Shown: positions 25,500 through 36,459 of the stretch, one piece after another | Layout: each line of letters starts with the position of its first letter | Position numbering within the stretch: the first letter of the stretch is position 1 | Assembly: GCA_007844125.1 (NCBI GenBank) | Contig: CM017555.1 | Span: 21,907,669-21,971,668 of the forward strand | Source of the DNA: Sinonovacula constricta | Taxonomy: Eukaryota > Mollusca > Bivalvia > Cardiida > Solecurtidae | Direction of reading: 5' to 3' | Length of the DNA: 64,000 nt | Translations under genes and position numbers: made by a program | The notes under the pieces: generated by a model | The model's input: only the letters and a program-made list of their open reading frames with translations | What the model was told of the DNA's origin: nothing | The model's database searches: none

Positions 25500-26095
25500 G
25501 GTGATATCCGACATTTTGGACCAAAGTTGTTGTTTTTAAATCAAATAAGCATATTAATCATTGTTACCTGAAAAAGTCCTTCAAAATGCTGTTCATTGAT
25601 GCCCTAGATATGTGTAAACAGTGAAGCATAAATCCGCACTAGTCATTGCAAACAGGTATTTCCTATCTGAGCCACGCTGGAAAGTTAACTATTTTTACCC
25701 TGAGAAAACCACGTTTTTGAGATCGCATTTCATCGTCATACGGGCAGTCCGCTCTGACGTCTTCATTTATATTTAGCATTGATCACCATCCTGCTTAATT
25801 ATAGATTTAGAAAGAATGAATATTTAAAGTGATTCTTTCGCAATTTGTACTCTCTAACATTACAGGTAGCGCTCAAAACCGTCTTTGCAGAAATAATGCT
25901 TAATTTCCCCGAAACAAATGGGAAAAAGTTACATGCAATTTAATATATGGAAAATATCATCGTTAAAGGTCGTTATCGATTGTTTGTCTATGTCTTATAC
26001 ATGTAACATCATTTTACCCCTGTTCTGGAGAATTTTTGCATACTTGCTGCATAAATTTGTATGTTAGTGTAAGTAAATGTTGTTTATATTACCTT
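25500..26095 (+). repeat. Family A element copy 2 (extended)
   Basis: It opens 'ggtgatatccgacattttgg' and carries the family A blocks. It also shares the distal part ('gttctggagaa..tttgcata.ttgctgcataaa', 'gtaaa..ttgtttat.tta') with 44750-44870. This shows a unit of about 590 bp in two copies. Confidence 0.75.
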
Positions 26096-26326
26096 AGTCG
26101 TTAGCAAGTACACATTGTTAATAATATTGCAATAAATGTCCATTACAATGTATTTCCAAATATTTTAATTAGGAGATTTTAGCTAAAATTATATTGACGC
26201 CAAAGCTGATTACCTGAATGATCATATGACGTGATATCAAAGTAAGTAATCACGTAGTTATCTTAGTTTAAAAATAACTTGTAACAAGTGTGTAATGACG
26301 AGTATGTGTCGTGTTCCCTTATTCAC

Positions 26327-26710
26327 AATAGATGGTTATCGTATGACGTCACACATTTCCCAGCATGCAATGCGGTCCGCCATATTTGTGGTAAAGTCAT
26401 TGTTTACTAATGTCTGCTTAGGTCCCTACAATTCGACGATTGAATCGATTTTTTCGCGAAAGATGTCGTGTGTAATGGTTACAAAGTGTTATAGGACTAT
26501 ATTAATACACTGGAGCTATTGTGCGTGAAAAGGACTTAAAGAAGACTAATTTGATAGCTTTTGATCCGTACTCGTCTTCGACGACAGCCTGGTGACTTGC
26601 AGTCGGACATTGCATATCCAGACAGAGTGAACTATATAGTGTTTCAGCAAAGTGCGACATCCAATTAAATATTGGTGGAGCTAGATCCTAGACTTGTGCC
26701 AGGGTAGAAC
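26327..26710. repeat. Left arm of a 384-bp palindrome
   Basis: The reverse complement of 27387-27770, of equal length and with very few differences (for example gtatgacg versus gtgtgacg). From the outer end it carries TGACGTCA (CRE-like), 'ttcccagcatgcaatgcg' (matching the SBS/ZNF143-type promoter motif) and 'tccgccatatttg' (YY1-like). The inner end cuts through a minus-strand SINE. Short open frames in both arms encode the same peptide and are not called as genes. Confidence 0.93.
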
Positions 26711-26792
26711 CACTGCGCATTGCAGGTTAGCTGGTAAACCTCCACGACCAGGACCCGAACTGCTTGGACAAGGGCACTGCTAAACTTTGGTT
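26640..26792 (-). repeat. SINE, cut by the palindrome boundary
   Basis: On the minus strand: tRNA-derived body with 'ggaggtttaccagctaacctgc', then 'ggttctaccctggcac' and the 'ggatgtcgcac' tail. Only its tail part (to 26710) is duplicated in the right palindrome arm. Confidence 0.7.
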
Positions 26793-27386
26793 TTAAAACA
26801 GTGTTATTTATTATGTGTACTGTTTTCAATTCTTTACATCATGTTATACTATTTTTTCAGTGCTTTAAGTTCCTTAAAACCCATGTTATGGTTGTCATAT
26901 TTATTATATGTAATCGAATACCATTACATGCTCCAATTTCCTAAGCAGTCTGCTTTTGTTTTTCCTGTTTATTGATCGATGAATTTACTGTCATTAAATA
27001 TTTTTTACCGTAAAATGTGTTGTTTTTAATTCAGAAATGGTGTGGTTCTAAAAGAAGTACTGAAACTTGAATTCAATTTTCTGTGAAATTATTATTCTAA
27101 CATAATGTTAGTTTGTTAAATTTGCTGAAAGATAGGACAATGATAAAAATAAAAACACTATGTGCTATTATTTATTGACAAATGTCAATGTGAAAGCATT
27201 TAAATAGTTAGCTGTAACAGCTAGTTTCGGCTCGTTCTGAAAACAGTTTGTTTCTTACACTTTATTAGAGCTGGTATCTGGCAGTTTGGACGAAACAATT
27301 TTCTCTCATGCATTCAAATAAATGATTTTTGCTTGTAAAGTTCCCGCAAAATGCTGTTTTACATTCCGGACTGGATCCTTTGATGA
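26711..27386. other. Palindrome spacer (676 bp)
   Basis: AT-rich loop between the inverted arms. It holds the SINE head and no gene. Confidence 0.6.
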
Positions 27387-27770
27387 GTTCTACCCTGGCA
27401 CAAGTCTAGGATCTAGCTCCACCAATATTTAATTGGATGTCGCACTTTGCTGAAACACTATATAGTTCACTCTGTCTGGATATGCAATGTCCGACTGCAA
27501 GTCACCAGGCTGTCGTCGAAGACGAGTACGGATCAAAAGCTATCAAATTAGTCTTCTTTAAGTCCTTTTCACGCACAATAGCTCCAGTGTATTAATATAG
27601 TCCTATAACACTTTGTAACCATTACACACGACATCTTTCGCGAAAAAATCGATTCAATCGTCGAATTGTAGGGACCTAAGCAGACATTAGTAAACAATGA
27701 CTTTACCACAAATATGGCGGACCGCATTGCATGCTGGGAAATGTGTGACGTCACACGATAACCATCTATT
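27387..27770. repeat. Right arm of the 384-bp palindrome
   Basis: The inverted partner of 26327-26710. Its outer end is 'gtgtgacgtcacacgataaccatctatt'-like. No clear target-site duplication flanks the pair. Confidence 0.93.
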
Positions 27771-27775
27771 ATGTA

Positions 27776-27885
27776 GGACATCAATGAACAGCTTTCGCAG
27801 GATATTTTAAGGTAACAAGAATGTATATGGTTGTTTGTGAGAAAGAAATCTGACCAAAACTGTCGGATACCACCTTTAACGTGTT
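27776..27885 (-). repeat. Family A element fragment
   Basis: The reverse complement gives 'aaaggtggtatccgacagttttgg' in order with 'cttgttacct' and 'ctgttcattgatg'. It abuts the palindrome. Confidence 0.65.
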
Positions 27886-27889
27886 TGGT

Positions 27890-27965
27890 ATTTCGTGGTT
27901 CGGATTTGAACCCGGAGCCACCCTTACGTAGAGCGGATCTCTCCAGATTGCACTATTAAGTCCGG
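27890..27965 (-). repeat. tRNA-like/SINE head
   Basis: Minus-strand B box 'ggctccgggttcaaatcc' and an A-box-like region. Related to 25420-25497. Confidence 0.5.
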
Positions 27966-28019
27966 TAACTTAAAAATGAGTAGTAAATAACGTTTTTATT
28001 TCTTTTCTAGATCCTAGAT

Positions 28020-29297
28020 ATGCAGCGGTTTCAAGTGGCCCTACTGATCTTTGCTCTCTGCCATGTGATCATTATCGACCAATCAGAGGCCATGTACGGG
28101 CTGTGCTCCACCGACTGGTTTGGATACAGGCATTGCTTCGATTTTGGTGATGGCTGCCAAAAGGTAGACCTTTTTTGCTTTATAACATTTAGTGCCTAGC
28201 AAAGTTCCCACATAGCGAAGATCTCTTATCTGGGCAGCCATCTTTGATGGCAACTTCAAGGGATTTTCAGATTAATGGTATAATCGTAAATTTTATGTTC
28301 ATGTAATTTCTTCGATTGTGGTCCAAAAATTGAAAGCTTTAGGAAAGCCCTTAAAATTCATATTTTTAGAATTAATACACATAAATAAATACTATTATAG
28401 GCCCATCCTTAAACAAAATGTATTTCTTTACCTTTTTAACTATCAAAATAAAGTTTAGATATTTAAAATATTTCATAAAAACTGTTAAATTTGATACAAA
28501 ATTCAGTAAAAAAGACTGAGAAATAAAAACACAGTGGTGAGTGTTTTACAGAACATATTTCCCGATTTCGGCCTGCATTAGAGTCTGCCTTCAAAGATGG
28601 CTGCCTTAAACGGTCTTATCAGTGCCTATGATATCACATGGAAACTATCTATAGCCACAGTACAACTAGGCTGTAAGGTGCATACGCTACAAATAAAAGG
28701 CAGACAGAATATAAACATGGGATAAAGACTCCAGAAGTTTTTACATATTTGCACATGTCATCACAGAAACAGAAATATGATTTTGCCGATTTTTACAACT
28801 GATGTGCTTTTATTAAACCAGGCTGTATTGTATTTCACCTTGTACTGTGAGTTGAATAAGAGGGTTGAGAAGTTTATCTAATTATGATGACGTTACATGG
28901 ATGACTGATAACTGGTTTATTTAAGGGTCAGCACATACATTCGTATTTTATCGTGACCCCGAATGTTACATGGATGTTACTTTTACAAACAAAAATATGT
29001 ATTTGAAATGACTCGCCCAATCTCGCGTATTAAGAAGCCATGTTGGTAAAAATAATTTACCCAAGTTAAAATATACAATACATTCAAATGTCTGCTTGTG
29101 GGAATTCTCCAAGTTAAAATGGTGCGAATTCGCCATAATTCGTTGAAAAGTCAGAAAGAATTTAAACCACATTTTTTTTCGTGAACAAGGGAGACAACCG
29201 TTAACAAAAAGTTAACTTTAACATAGCGATTACTCTCCCTTTATTATCACTAATAAATCAATAACATTAGGTATACTATCAACTATCAACAGAGGAG

Positions 29298-29369
<72 letters not shown>

Positions 29370-29638
29370 CAGCATCATTATTATTGTTACTTTTATTATT
29401 ACAACTTGATCGCATAACAAATGAAATGTGCAAATTAGGGGATTTTTAAACTGCAAAAAAAAGAAGCTACTTGACACATTTCTATATATATCGTATTTTT
29501 TTACAGCGAGGAGGCAAATGCTACTATAACAATTACGGAGACCATGGGGAGGGCTGTGTGTGCATGAAAGAGAACCCCTTAGCCCAGGCAGGTGAACCCA
29601 AATACATTGTGCTGCACGAGTACCACCCTCAGAAATGA
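28020..29638 (+). CDS. Secreted six-cysteine peptide 1, split by one intron
   Basis: A 91-residue precursor. Exon 28020-28163 ends CAAAAG|gtagac, and exon 29507-29638 begins after 'tttttttacag' (phase 0 intron). The signal peptide is residues 1-24 (MQRFQVALLIFALCHVIIID, then QSEA). The mature part has C29-x9-C39-x6-C46-x6-C53-x11-C65-x-C67 and a 24-residue tail without cysteine, with a net charge near zero. The last four cysteines have the same spacing as the peptide at 56517, and the end C-x-C is shared with 34937, so I infer a common family. An acceptor ('tttcttttctag', 28010) just 9 nt before the ATG shows a further upstream noncoding exon that I could not place. This is not the CS-alpha-beta defensin pattern, since C-x3-C is absent. 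Role unknown; extracellular defence or signalling is a guess. Confidence 0.85.
28164..29506 (+). other. Intron of secreted peptide 1
   Basis: GT..AG intron of 1343 bp. It includes an (ATT)n microsatellite at 29300-29370, which gives spurious poly-Asn and poly-Ile frames on the minus strand. Confidence 0.8.
29300..29370. repeat. (ATT)n microsatellite
   Basis: About 23 uninterrupted ATT units inside the intron of secreted peptide 1. Confidence 0.97.
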
Positions 29639-29860
29639 AACGGGAAACGAGGTCTGACGGACGGACTTAACTGGAGTTTTAGGGAAAATCCGAGTCCTGA
29701 CTACGTTTATTACATTATTAAAGTTATTATTGCAGATTTGCAACACGAATAATCATTTTGATATAACCGTTTAGTTATAAATTGGAGAAATTTCCTGTAT
29801 CCTCCCATCCATCATTAAAGTGTTATTTTTCTCACACAGTTGTATGTGTATGTGTATTTA

Positions 29861-29866
29861 AATAAA
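29861..29866 (+). terminator. Polyadenylation signal of secreted peptide 1
   Basis: AATAAA 223 nt after the stop at 29636-29638, followed by a GT-rich stretch. Confidence 0.7.
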
Positions 29867-29879
29867 GTTGTTAACTGAA

Positions 29880-30484
29880 TGTACTCCTTTGTCCACTTGT
29901 ATATATACCTTTCTGTATCTTTATCGATTTCCATTTCTCACAAGCCGCCTCCATCTGTCTAACAATGTCATCTGTCTTCATGCTTTTCTCTGACACTGTC
30001 TCTGTCCCCTCTCACAGTCTCTTTTTGCAGTGTATATGTCCGTCCCCCGTCTGTCTCTCACACGGACTCTCTCTCTCTCTCTCTCTCTCTCTTTGCATCT
30101 GTTCCGCTATTTGTCTATTTCACTGCGTTTGTATATCCTTTTCTTTGTCTGTTACGTCTCTATTCATCTGTCTCTTTCCCGATGTTTCCACATCTCGAAA
30201 CCTTGTGTTTCTTAAAACTATCGTGTTTATCTGTAGTTTTTTTTACATTTCTAATAAACTTAACATTCTTTCTGTCGTCTGTTTCGTTCTTGCTGATGAT
30301 GATGACGGAGACGCGCCTGCTGCAACTAATGATAATATAAGGTTGTTGGGGACAATTAAAAATTCTGCTGCTGCTGCTGTTGTTGTAACTGCTAATGTTG
30401 TTGCTGCTGCTTATTATGATGATGATGTTATTGGAGTAGGTTATGGTGAAAGTACTATTATTTGTCTGTTGCTGCTGCTGGTCT

Positions 30485-30532
<48 letters not shown>

Positions 30533-30780
30533 CAATGATGAAGTGAAGATGATTCTGTTTAAAAGACAAAATATATGCTAATGAAACAAGATGAAAACGC
30601 ATCCGTACGCCCAGTCGTAGTTACAATAAAAATCCTAGACAGAACATTTTATGTTAGCAGCAATACCATCTTCGAAATCTATCCATTAACTGCAACATAC
30701 CTTATCTGCATATTATTTTTGTCAATGAGACTAAAGGTTTTACATGTATCTCGATGCAACGTGAACATGTAGCCCTTTTC
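29880..30780. other. Low-complexity intergenic
   Basis: CT-rich text at 30066-30093, scattered GCT/GTT triplets and (GAT)n at 30485-30532. A 193-residue open frame here is made of these repeats and is not a gene. Confidence 0.6.
30485..30532. repeat. (GAT)n microsatellite
   Basis: About 15 GAT units. Confidence 0.95.
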
Positions 30781-31224
30781 TATATATAGGTTTTCTAGTT
30801 AAGTTCATTCACAAATGTTTCCCATGTTTACTCAAAAGGCCCATGAGAGTCCAGCTATTTTCCCATTCATAAAAGCTAAATATAACTTGTCGGCTTCGTG
30901 AACTGTTGGCCGTCTGCTGTATGTCAATTATTCTTTTTAGCTCACACAAGAACAATGCGCTCGAGGTCAGGGATGGTGGGGTGGGGATGGGGGATTCCCC
31001 CTAACTAATCAGGTAAAAGAGTAGAGTTGTGAAAACATATACATGTCAGCTAAGATGTTGACTGCTAAGGTCGAAGTTAGGGTCCCTTACTGTGTGTATA
31101 TATCTAGTATTTACTGCGACAAAGTTGAGTGGATTTTGATTCATACCCACCCCCACCAAAATTTTCTGTGTCCGCCTCTGCTCAATGTGAACTTTTCCCA
31201 TACACCTTCGTCCGTCGTGAGGCG

Positions 31225-31645
31225 TCAACTATTTGCTTGTGAACGCTAGAGGCTACAGTTATAATCCAATCTTCACCAAACTTGGTCAGAAAGTTGGCCT
31301 TCAAAAAACTTAGATGGGTTCATAACTGGGTCACGTGGGATCAAAAACTAGGCATCTAGATTACATGTTAGAAAAATCAGACTAGAGGCCGCATTTATGG
31401 CCCAGTCTTCACCACATTTGGTCGGAATGTCTGCCTGCATCAACTCATGGATGAGTTTTTAACTGGGTCACGTGGGGCCAAAAAGTAGTCCACTAGGTCA
31501 AGTTTTAGAAAAACCCTAGTGAACCAGCATGGGGCCACGGTTTTCGCCCAATCTTCATCTAACTTGTCCAGATTTTTTGCCTGCATGAAATCTTAGATGA
31601 GTTATGAAATGGGTACCGTGGAGCGTGCTTGTCAGAAAGGTATAT
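31225..31645. repeat. Degenerate tandem repeat, about 137-146 bp period, 3 units
   Basis: 'aactgggtcacgtggg..caaaaa.ta' recurs at about 31324 and 31461, and in decayed form at about 31607. It is interleaved with 'cccaatcttca.c.aacttg' and 'gcctgcat.aa'. I recall this text as a common dispersed tandem repeat in heterodont bivalve genomes, but could not check it. Confidence 0.75.
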
Positions 31646-31649
31646 GCCT

Positions 31650-32260
31650 TGTGTTTGTACTGCACCATGCATTTATGCTTGTCAAGTCTATGTTGTTTTA
31701 AAACATTAAAATGACTTTAGTTTGTAATACTCTACAAAACCACCCAATCTTAACAACTTGATTTCTTACTTAACAGCTGTGTGTTGTACACTTGAACTAA
31801 CTTTTTTTTTCCAAATGCATCCCATATTTTTATACTCATTCCTTGTTCAAACAAAACTTTAAGGTACTGTCCTGTCTTTATTATCAATATAACACTTCAG
31901 TCAAGGTCTTGTCAGCCAGTTTGTCTTTATTTTTTAACAGTTCGCAAACAGTGGTAAAATATCTTTAATTTTGTAAAATAAATAAAATCAAATCTTATTA
32001 TCAGAGTCATTTTTTATTAAAAAGGAGAATTATAAAAGATTCATCATCTGGGTTTTTAATAATTTACCGTTGTTGTTTTTATGTTCGGCAAATTTGCAGA
32101 TCAGGTCAACTTCCAGTGACCTCATTCTGATTATTTTAAATAAAACCTTAGTGCAAACTGCATGCTGGGAATAAAGTCTCTTAAAACAATAAAGTTGTAA
32201 AACATGCGCACCGCTGATCAGCTGGAAAGCTTTCTCAGATGTAAGTTCTCTGCTCGACAA
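31650..32260. other. Intergenic, AT-rich
   Basis: Nothing recognised. Confidence 0.3.
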
Positions 32261-32261
32261 G

Positions 32262-32345
32262 CATTTGAACCCACGTAGTGAGGTGATGGGGAGTTACAAG
32301 TCAGTGACAAGTCTAACTGTTCGCCCACTGGCGATCTCAGCCCAT
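32262..32345 (-). repeat. SINE head fragment
   Basis: On the minus strand it has the SINE head with 'gacttgtcactgacttgtaac' and B-box 'tgggttcaaatgc', matching 39910-39970 and 52330-52380. Confidence 0.6.
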
Positions 32346-32349
32346 ATTA

Positions 32350-33190
32350 AGAAGGACTCGTAATTGCTGTAATGAATTCACGGTATACAATCGAGGACAT
32401 CATGCAGACATCTCTTGACTACTAAAGTCAGTGTCATACATACAAACAATAAGAAGAAAACACCATTACTCATGCATGTTTCCGGTAACAGATGAGTATT
32501 CATATATGCTTTCACGTCACTTGACATTTATAAGGGTATTTCCTCACGGTGTCGGGATAATGGGAATGCGTTATAATGCTAGTTGCTTATGGCATGCTAT
32601 CACTGTAGAACAATGTCTGCTAAAAAGGACTATGTTTTCGCAATATCTAATGATGACAAACAAACTCCATGTCATTTCTAAACTTGGACAAACTTGATCC
32701 GCACACAGATATCACCATTTTGAGGTAATTTAAATATAACTACTTGATGACACCATTTTAACTAGAGAAAAGCCGCACTGTGATATACAATTCACGGTAT
32801 ATTCCAATAACCGTATTTCTTCACAAACACTCCCCATCCATATTAGTAAGAAATCACCATTATTAAGACGGGTTTTCCTTTTTGAATGAATGAAAATGTT
32901 GCTTTCTTTTACACCCACGCCATAATTTGATGGAATAACTGACACGACACACTTAAAATGCAGCCATGATCACGACCTAAAGTGCTGGTCAATTGTTTTC
33001 TGAGTATATCACGCATCAACTCGTCATACAATGTTTAAGAATAAAATGTTTCAAGAATAAAATGTACGACTGAATCGATGTCTGGTAATCCCCGAACACA
33101 ATGTTGTTTTTCGTGTTCGTTTTTTTGTGTTGTTTTAATTTGCTACTGTTGTTGTTTCATTTATGGTCTTGATTATTATGAAGTAATGTT
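32350..33190. other. Intergenic
   Basis: No gene recognised. The 88-residue frame at 32431-32697 has no motif. Confidence 0.3.
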
Positions 33191-33204
33191 TATAAGTAAG
33201 GGTC

Positions 33205-33440
33205 TAAGTAGGAGACGACGACAACAGCGACGACGATAATACTGTTGCTTCTTTTGCTGCTGCTGCTATTGGCGAGGACGACAACAAAGCTTATCCATTC
33301 AATGGAGATGCTGTTCTCGTTGTTGTTTCTGTTGGCCAACTGCAGCTTGTGTTTCTTCTTCTTTTTCTTCTTCTGCTGCTGCTAATGATGATGATGACGA
33401 TGTCGACGACCTTAACGACGACAACAAAGCTTATCACTAT
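33205..33440. repeat. Imperfect triplet-repeat region
   Basis: Blocks of GAC, GCT, TTC and GAT triplets, with a direct repeat 'gacgacaacaaagcttatc' at about 33280 and 33417. Confidence 0.6.
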
Positions 33441-33634
33441 CCACAATATTAAGTCAATAACGACATCTCCATGACAAGTAAACACAATTAGAATGTTTGT
33501 ATATTAAGGGTCATACGACACTTCAGTGAATTGCATCACACCACCTTACTTTGAGATTGTTTTTACTTCAGTCAATTGTTTAATAACTAGCCTAAGAGAT
33601 TAACAGTTGTGGTATAAATAAATGGCTTCTTTTA

Positions 33635-34036
33635 AAGGGACACCTCTGTTTGTTTTAAACCGAAATCTAAAAATAATTAATAACACTACAATCCCCATTA
33701 CAAGCATGTATTTCCTGTCTGAGCCACGCTGCGCAGTTGGCTATTTTGAGACAAAGAAAATCACGTGACCTCTTATATTTAAGACACGTTATATCAACAT
33801 TCCGTTCATCCGCTCTGACGTCGATATCTCTTTTTAGCAGAAATCCAAATCGTGCTTATTTATAGATTTTAAAAGAATGAACATTTTGAGTGTGTCTTAA
33901 CGAGCTGTACTGTCTTAAATTTGCGATAGTGTTTAAAATCGTCTTTGCTTAGACTAAATTATGATTTCCTGCAGAAATAATGCATAAAAATTCCAAACAG
34001 GAGTCACATACTATTACATGCAAGCTTTCGGATACC
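33635..34036 (+). repeat. Family A element copy 3, with intact 3' end
   Basis: Shares 'gtatttcctgtctgagccacgctg', 'catccgctctgacgtcgatat' in parts and the end 'cggataccacctttaa' (34021-34036), the inverse of the 5' terminus in other copies. Confidence 0.75.
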
Positions 34037-34191
34037 ACCTTTAAGTGGCCAGTTAAAGTTCACATGACAACAGCGGTCCGAGAATTGATAATATTCCCCG
34101 CGCCTTGTGATATCTGAGAAAATCACCTTTATTAACCGGATAACTCAGAAAAATATGTTTTTAATCAGAATTATTTTAGATACTCGATGGG

Positions 34192-34200
34192 TATATAAAT
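34192..34200 (+). promoter_or_regulatory. TATA box of secreted peptide 2
   Basis: TATATAAAT lies about 30 bp before an initiator-like 'gtcatactc' (A at about 34223) and a leader exon with a good donor. Confidence 0.6.
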
Positions 34201-34222
34201 TAATCGTCTCTTACAGAACGTC

Positions 34223-34322
34223 ATACTCGACTTCAAGCGGTCCAAAGAAAGAAAAACAACAGTTTGAAATAAATTTTGAGATATCAAGAGAATAATATAT
34301 TGCATCAACGAAATATTCAGAG
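34223..34322 (+). other. Noncoding exon 1 of secreted peptide 2
   Basis: Predicted leader from the initiator to donor cagag|gtatgtgtg (GT at 34323). The intron would run to the acceptor 'ttttttttttcgtttag' at 34828. Confidence 0.5.
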
Positions 34323-34936
34323 GTATGTGTGTGTGTTTTATTCTTAATTTAGCAGAACGGATTATTTGTTATACATATATAGTAGGTTTCATTATATCAA
34401 TAATAACAGCACGGTTACGTCGAACGGGTTGATCAGAATACAATTATCTTGTCCGTGCAATTCCCCTGAAATATTCGGTTTTTCATGTTCATATGATTTG
34501 ACCAATTTTTATTAAAAATAGTTACGACACTTTCTGAGTTAAAAATTATGCATCCTTTGTAAATCACTTAACTAGCCTCCATGAGTGGGTATACAAGTAA
34601 GGGTATTTATCATCATAGAGGTACAGCTGATTTTGCAGTACATGTTGTTTTTTTCTAGTCAGAATTTGTTGTATTTGTTATCAACGTATGATCAGTTGTA
34701 CGAGGATATATTTATAATCTTGTGATAAATTCTTATTTCTGTCTCAGAATTTCGATATCAAACCATTAGCCGCAAGCAACAACAACACAGTTTCAGTGAT
34801 CTGCTTTCCGTTTTTTTTTTTCGTTTAGAACCACAGCTACCACCCCACCACCACCACCTCGACCACCTCGACCACCTCGACTACTACTATTTAGTAGAAC
34901 CAACCAACACCACCAACCAAAACCACTTGAACAACC

Positions 34937-35179
34937 ATGGTTGTACAGAAGACCATCCACTTCCTCCTCTTCTCCATCCTTCTCCTTAGTGTTGCTATGG
35001 GAACCGTAGAGGGACGACGAAGATTATGTCTAGAGACTGCCGGAAGTTGCACGGACGAAGGGAACACGGCGTGGTATACTGGAGGAAAGGGGCTGTGTTC
35101 GTTCTTCAATGGACAGTGTAGTTTCGTCGGGCGGTCTTTATTAGCATGTCGCTGTCAGATCGGCGGTATATTCTTTTGA
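34937..35179 (+). CDS. Secreted six-cysteine peptide 2
   Basis: An 80-residue precursor in a single coding exon (exon starts at 34829; the 108-nt leader is rich in ACC). The signal peptide is residues 1-26 (MVVQKTIHFLLFSILLLSVA, then MGTVEG). The mature part begins RRR and has C31-x6-C38-x15-C54-x6-C61-x9-C71-x-C73 with a net charge of about +3. Each C-x6-C pair has the form C-x4-G-x-C (CLETAGSC, CSFFNGQC). Start MVVQK, the hydrophobic core and cysteine frame closely follow the peptide at 56517 (MVSQK...). It ends seven residues after the last cysteine. Promoter, noncoding exon and 5'-UTR intron are laid out as in that gene. I do not recognise the family: C-x3-C and CC motifs of known defensins are missing. 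An antimicrobial or signalling role is inference. Confidence 0.86.
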   Translation: MVVQKTIHFLLFSILLLSVAMGTVEGRRRLCLETAGSCTDEGNTAWYTGGKGLCSFFNGQCSFVGRSLLACRCQIGGIFF

Positions 35180-35820
35180 GGACGGTTGTTAAGTGGCTTC
35201 CTGAAAAATGCAACAGAACATCATATTATTTAGAATTTTAGATAGTACGTCGACGGAGCAAAGGCAATCAGCAGTGCGTAAAATACATATCAGCTGAAAA
35301 CATTTGACTTGTAAATTCTTTGTATAAAGGTTAACAGAAACACCTTTGTTGATTCGAATTATGATTTTTGAAGAGGAAATTCATTCGTACGTCTGTCATT
35401 TGACTTGTTAAACTAGTGCGCCATTGACAACAGACACGACGACAAAAGCAGCAACGACATCAATGACTACGAAGACAGGCTGTGTGATTGCTGAAGAGAT
35501 ACTAAGAAATGGTTTGCTTTAAGGATGTCGACACAGCAATTTAACGGATTTTAGTTTGTGGAAAGGTAGACATACAACATCAGTTAATGACACGAGAACT
35601 GAAACATTAATAACGAAGACGACAACAGAAAATGCGTGTATAAAGGCAGTAGAAGTTATATAAGTATTAAAGTTGTGTAAGTTATAGTACATGTATATGA
35701 CATAAAGTTATAACCACACACCCATTAGCTGGTATTTCGATGTTCAAAACTAAATCGTAAGCGAAGAACATAACACTTGAGGAAAGGCAACCGATTTATA
35801 AAGCTGCAACTGTATCAACA
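35180..35820. other. 3' flank of secreted peptide 2
   Basis: Presumably its 3' UTR followed by intergenic sequence. No clear AATAAA lies close by. Confidence 0.35.
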
Positions 35821-35824
35821 GCGG

Positions 35825-35832
35825 TGGGAGCA

Positions 35833-35868
<36 letters not shown>

Positions 35869-35902
35869 CCACCAGCAGCAGCACCACCACCACCAGCTGC
35901 TA

Positions 35903-35933
<31 letters not shown>

Positions 35934-35985
35934 CCAGCAGCAGCAGCACCAGCAGCAGCAGCACCAGCAACTACAACAGCAATAG
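35825..35985. repeat. (CAG/CAC)n triplet repeat
   Basis: Imperfect CAGCAGCAC repeats. They give poly-Gln/His/Ser frames on plus and poly-Cys/Ala frames on minus, which are artefacts. About 650 bp downstream of secreted peptide 2, so it could lie in that gene's 3' UTR. Confidence 0.93.
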
Positions 35986-36224
35986 ACAGTCAGTTGTAAA
36001 AACGAAAAGCAAGGGAAAGAAAATGCTGTAGGCTCGTTAAGACCACGTACCACTTTATAATTTTAATAACGGTTATAATTGCGTTTCGGTTGTTGAAAAG
36101 GGTAAGCAAAATTGCGAATGCTAATGAAGATACGCAATGTTAAGGTAAAGCGAACTTGCCTTTAGTAAAACTGCTACTGAATTTAATTGTTCAAAGTTAT
36201 CAAAGCCATCAACATGTTAAAGTT

Positions 36225-36305
36225 ATCATGGTTGAATGGCTTGCATCGTGATCTTAATTATGTCGAAGATCTCGCCGCATAGGTTCGATTCCCTGTTATG
36301 GTATG
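36225..36305 (+). repeat. tRNA-like SINE head
   Basis: B box 'aggttcgattccctg' after a decayed A box 'gttgaatggcttgcatcg'. A decayed tail fragment ('ttctacccggatattggtctggggt') follows at about 36390. Confidence 0.5.
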
Positions 36306-36459
36306 CACCTTTCTTGCGAGATATCTTCTTCCAGCGATAGGGTGTGTATAAAACAGAGTTCTGTCAGCTGTGGCACAAAGCGTTATAAGTTCTACCCGGA
36401 TATTGGTCTGGGGTCACAAAAGGGTGTATATAACAGCCGATGCTCTGCTTTGCGTTGAA

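Noticed and set aside
26295..26528. Coding gene in the palindrome arms (same 60-odd-residue peptide in both arms)
   Set aside because: The identity comes from the inverted duplication; no domain, and the frame overlaps promoter-like motifs.
29965..30546. 193-residue open frame with hydrophobic stretches
   Set aside because: Made of CT, GCT and GAT simple repeats, with no conserved domain.
34937..35179. Classical CS-alpha-beta or big defensin
   Set aside because: The C-x3-C motif of CS-alpha-beta and the terminal CC of big defensins are missing.
35777..36053. Poly-Gln/His/Ser and poly-Cys/Ala frames
   Set aside because: Composed of a CAG/CAC microsatellite; no start context, no homologous motif.
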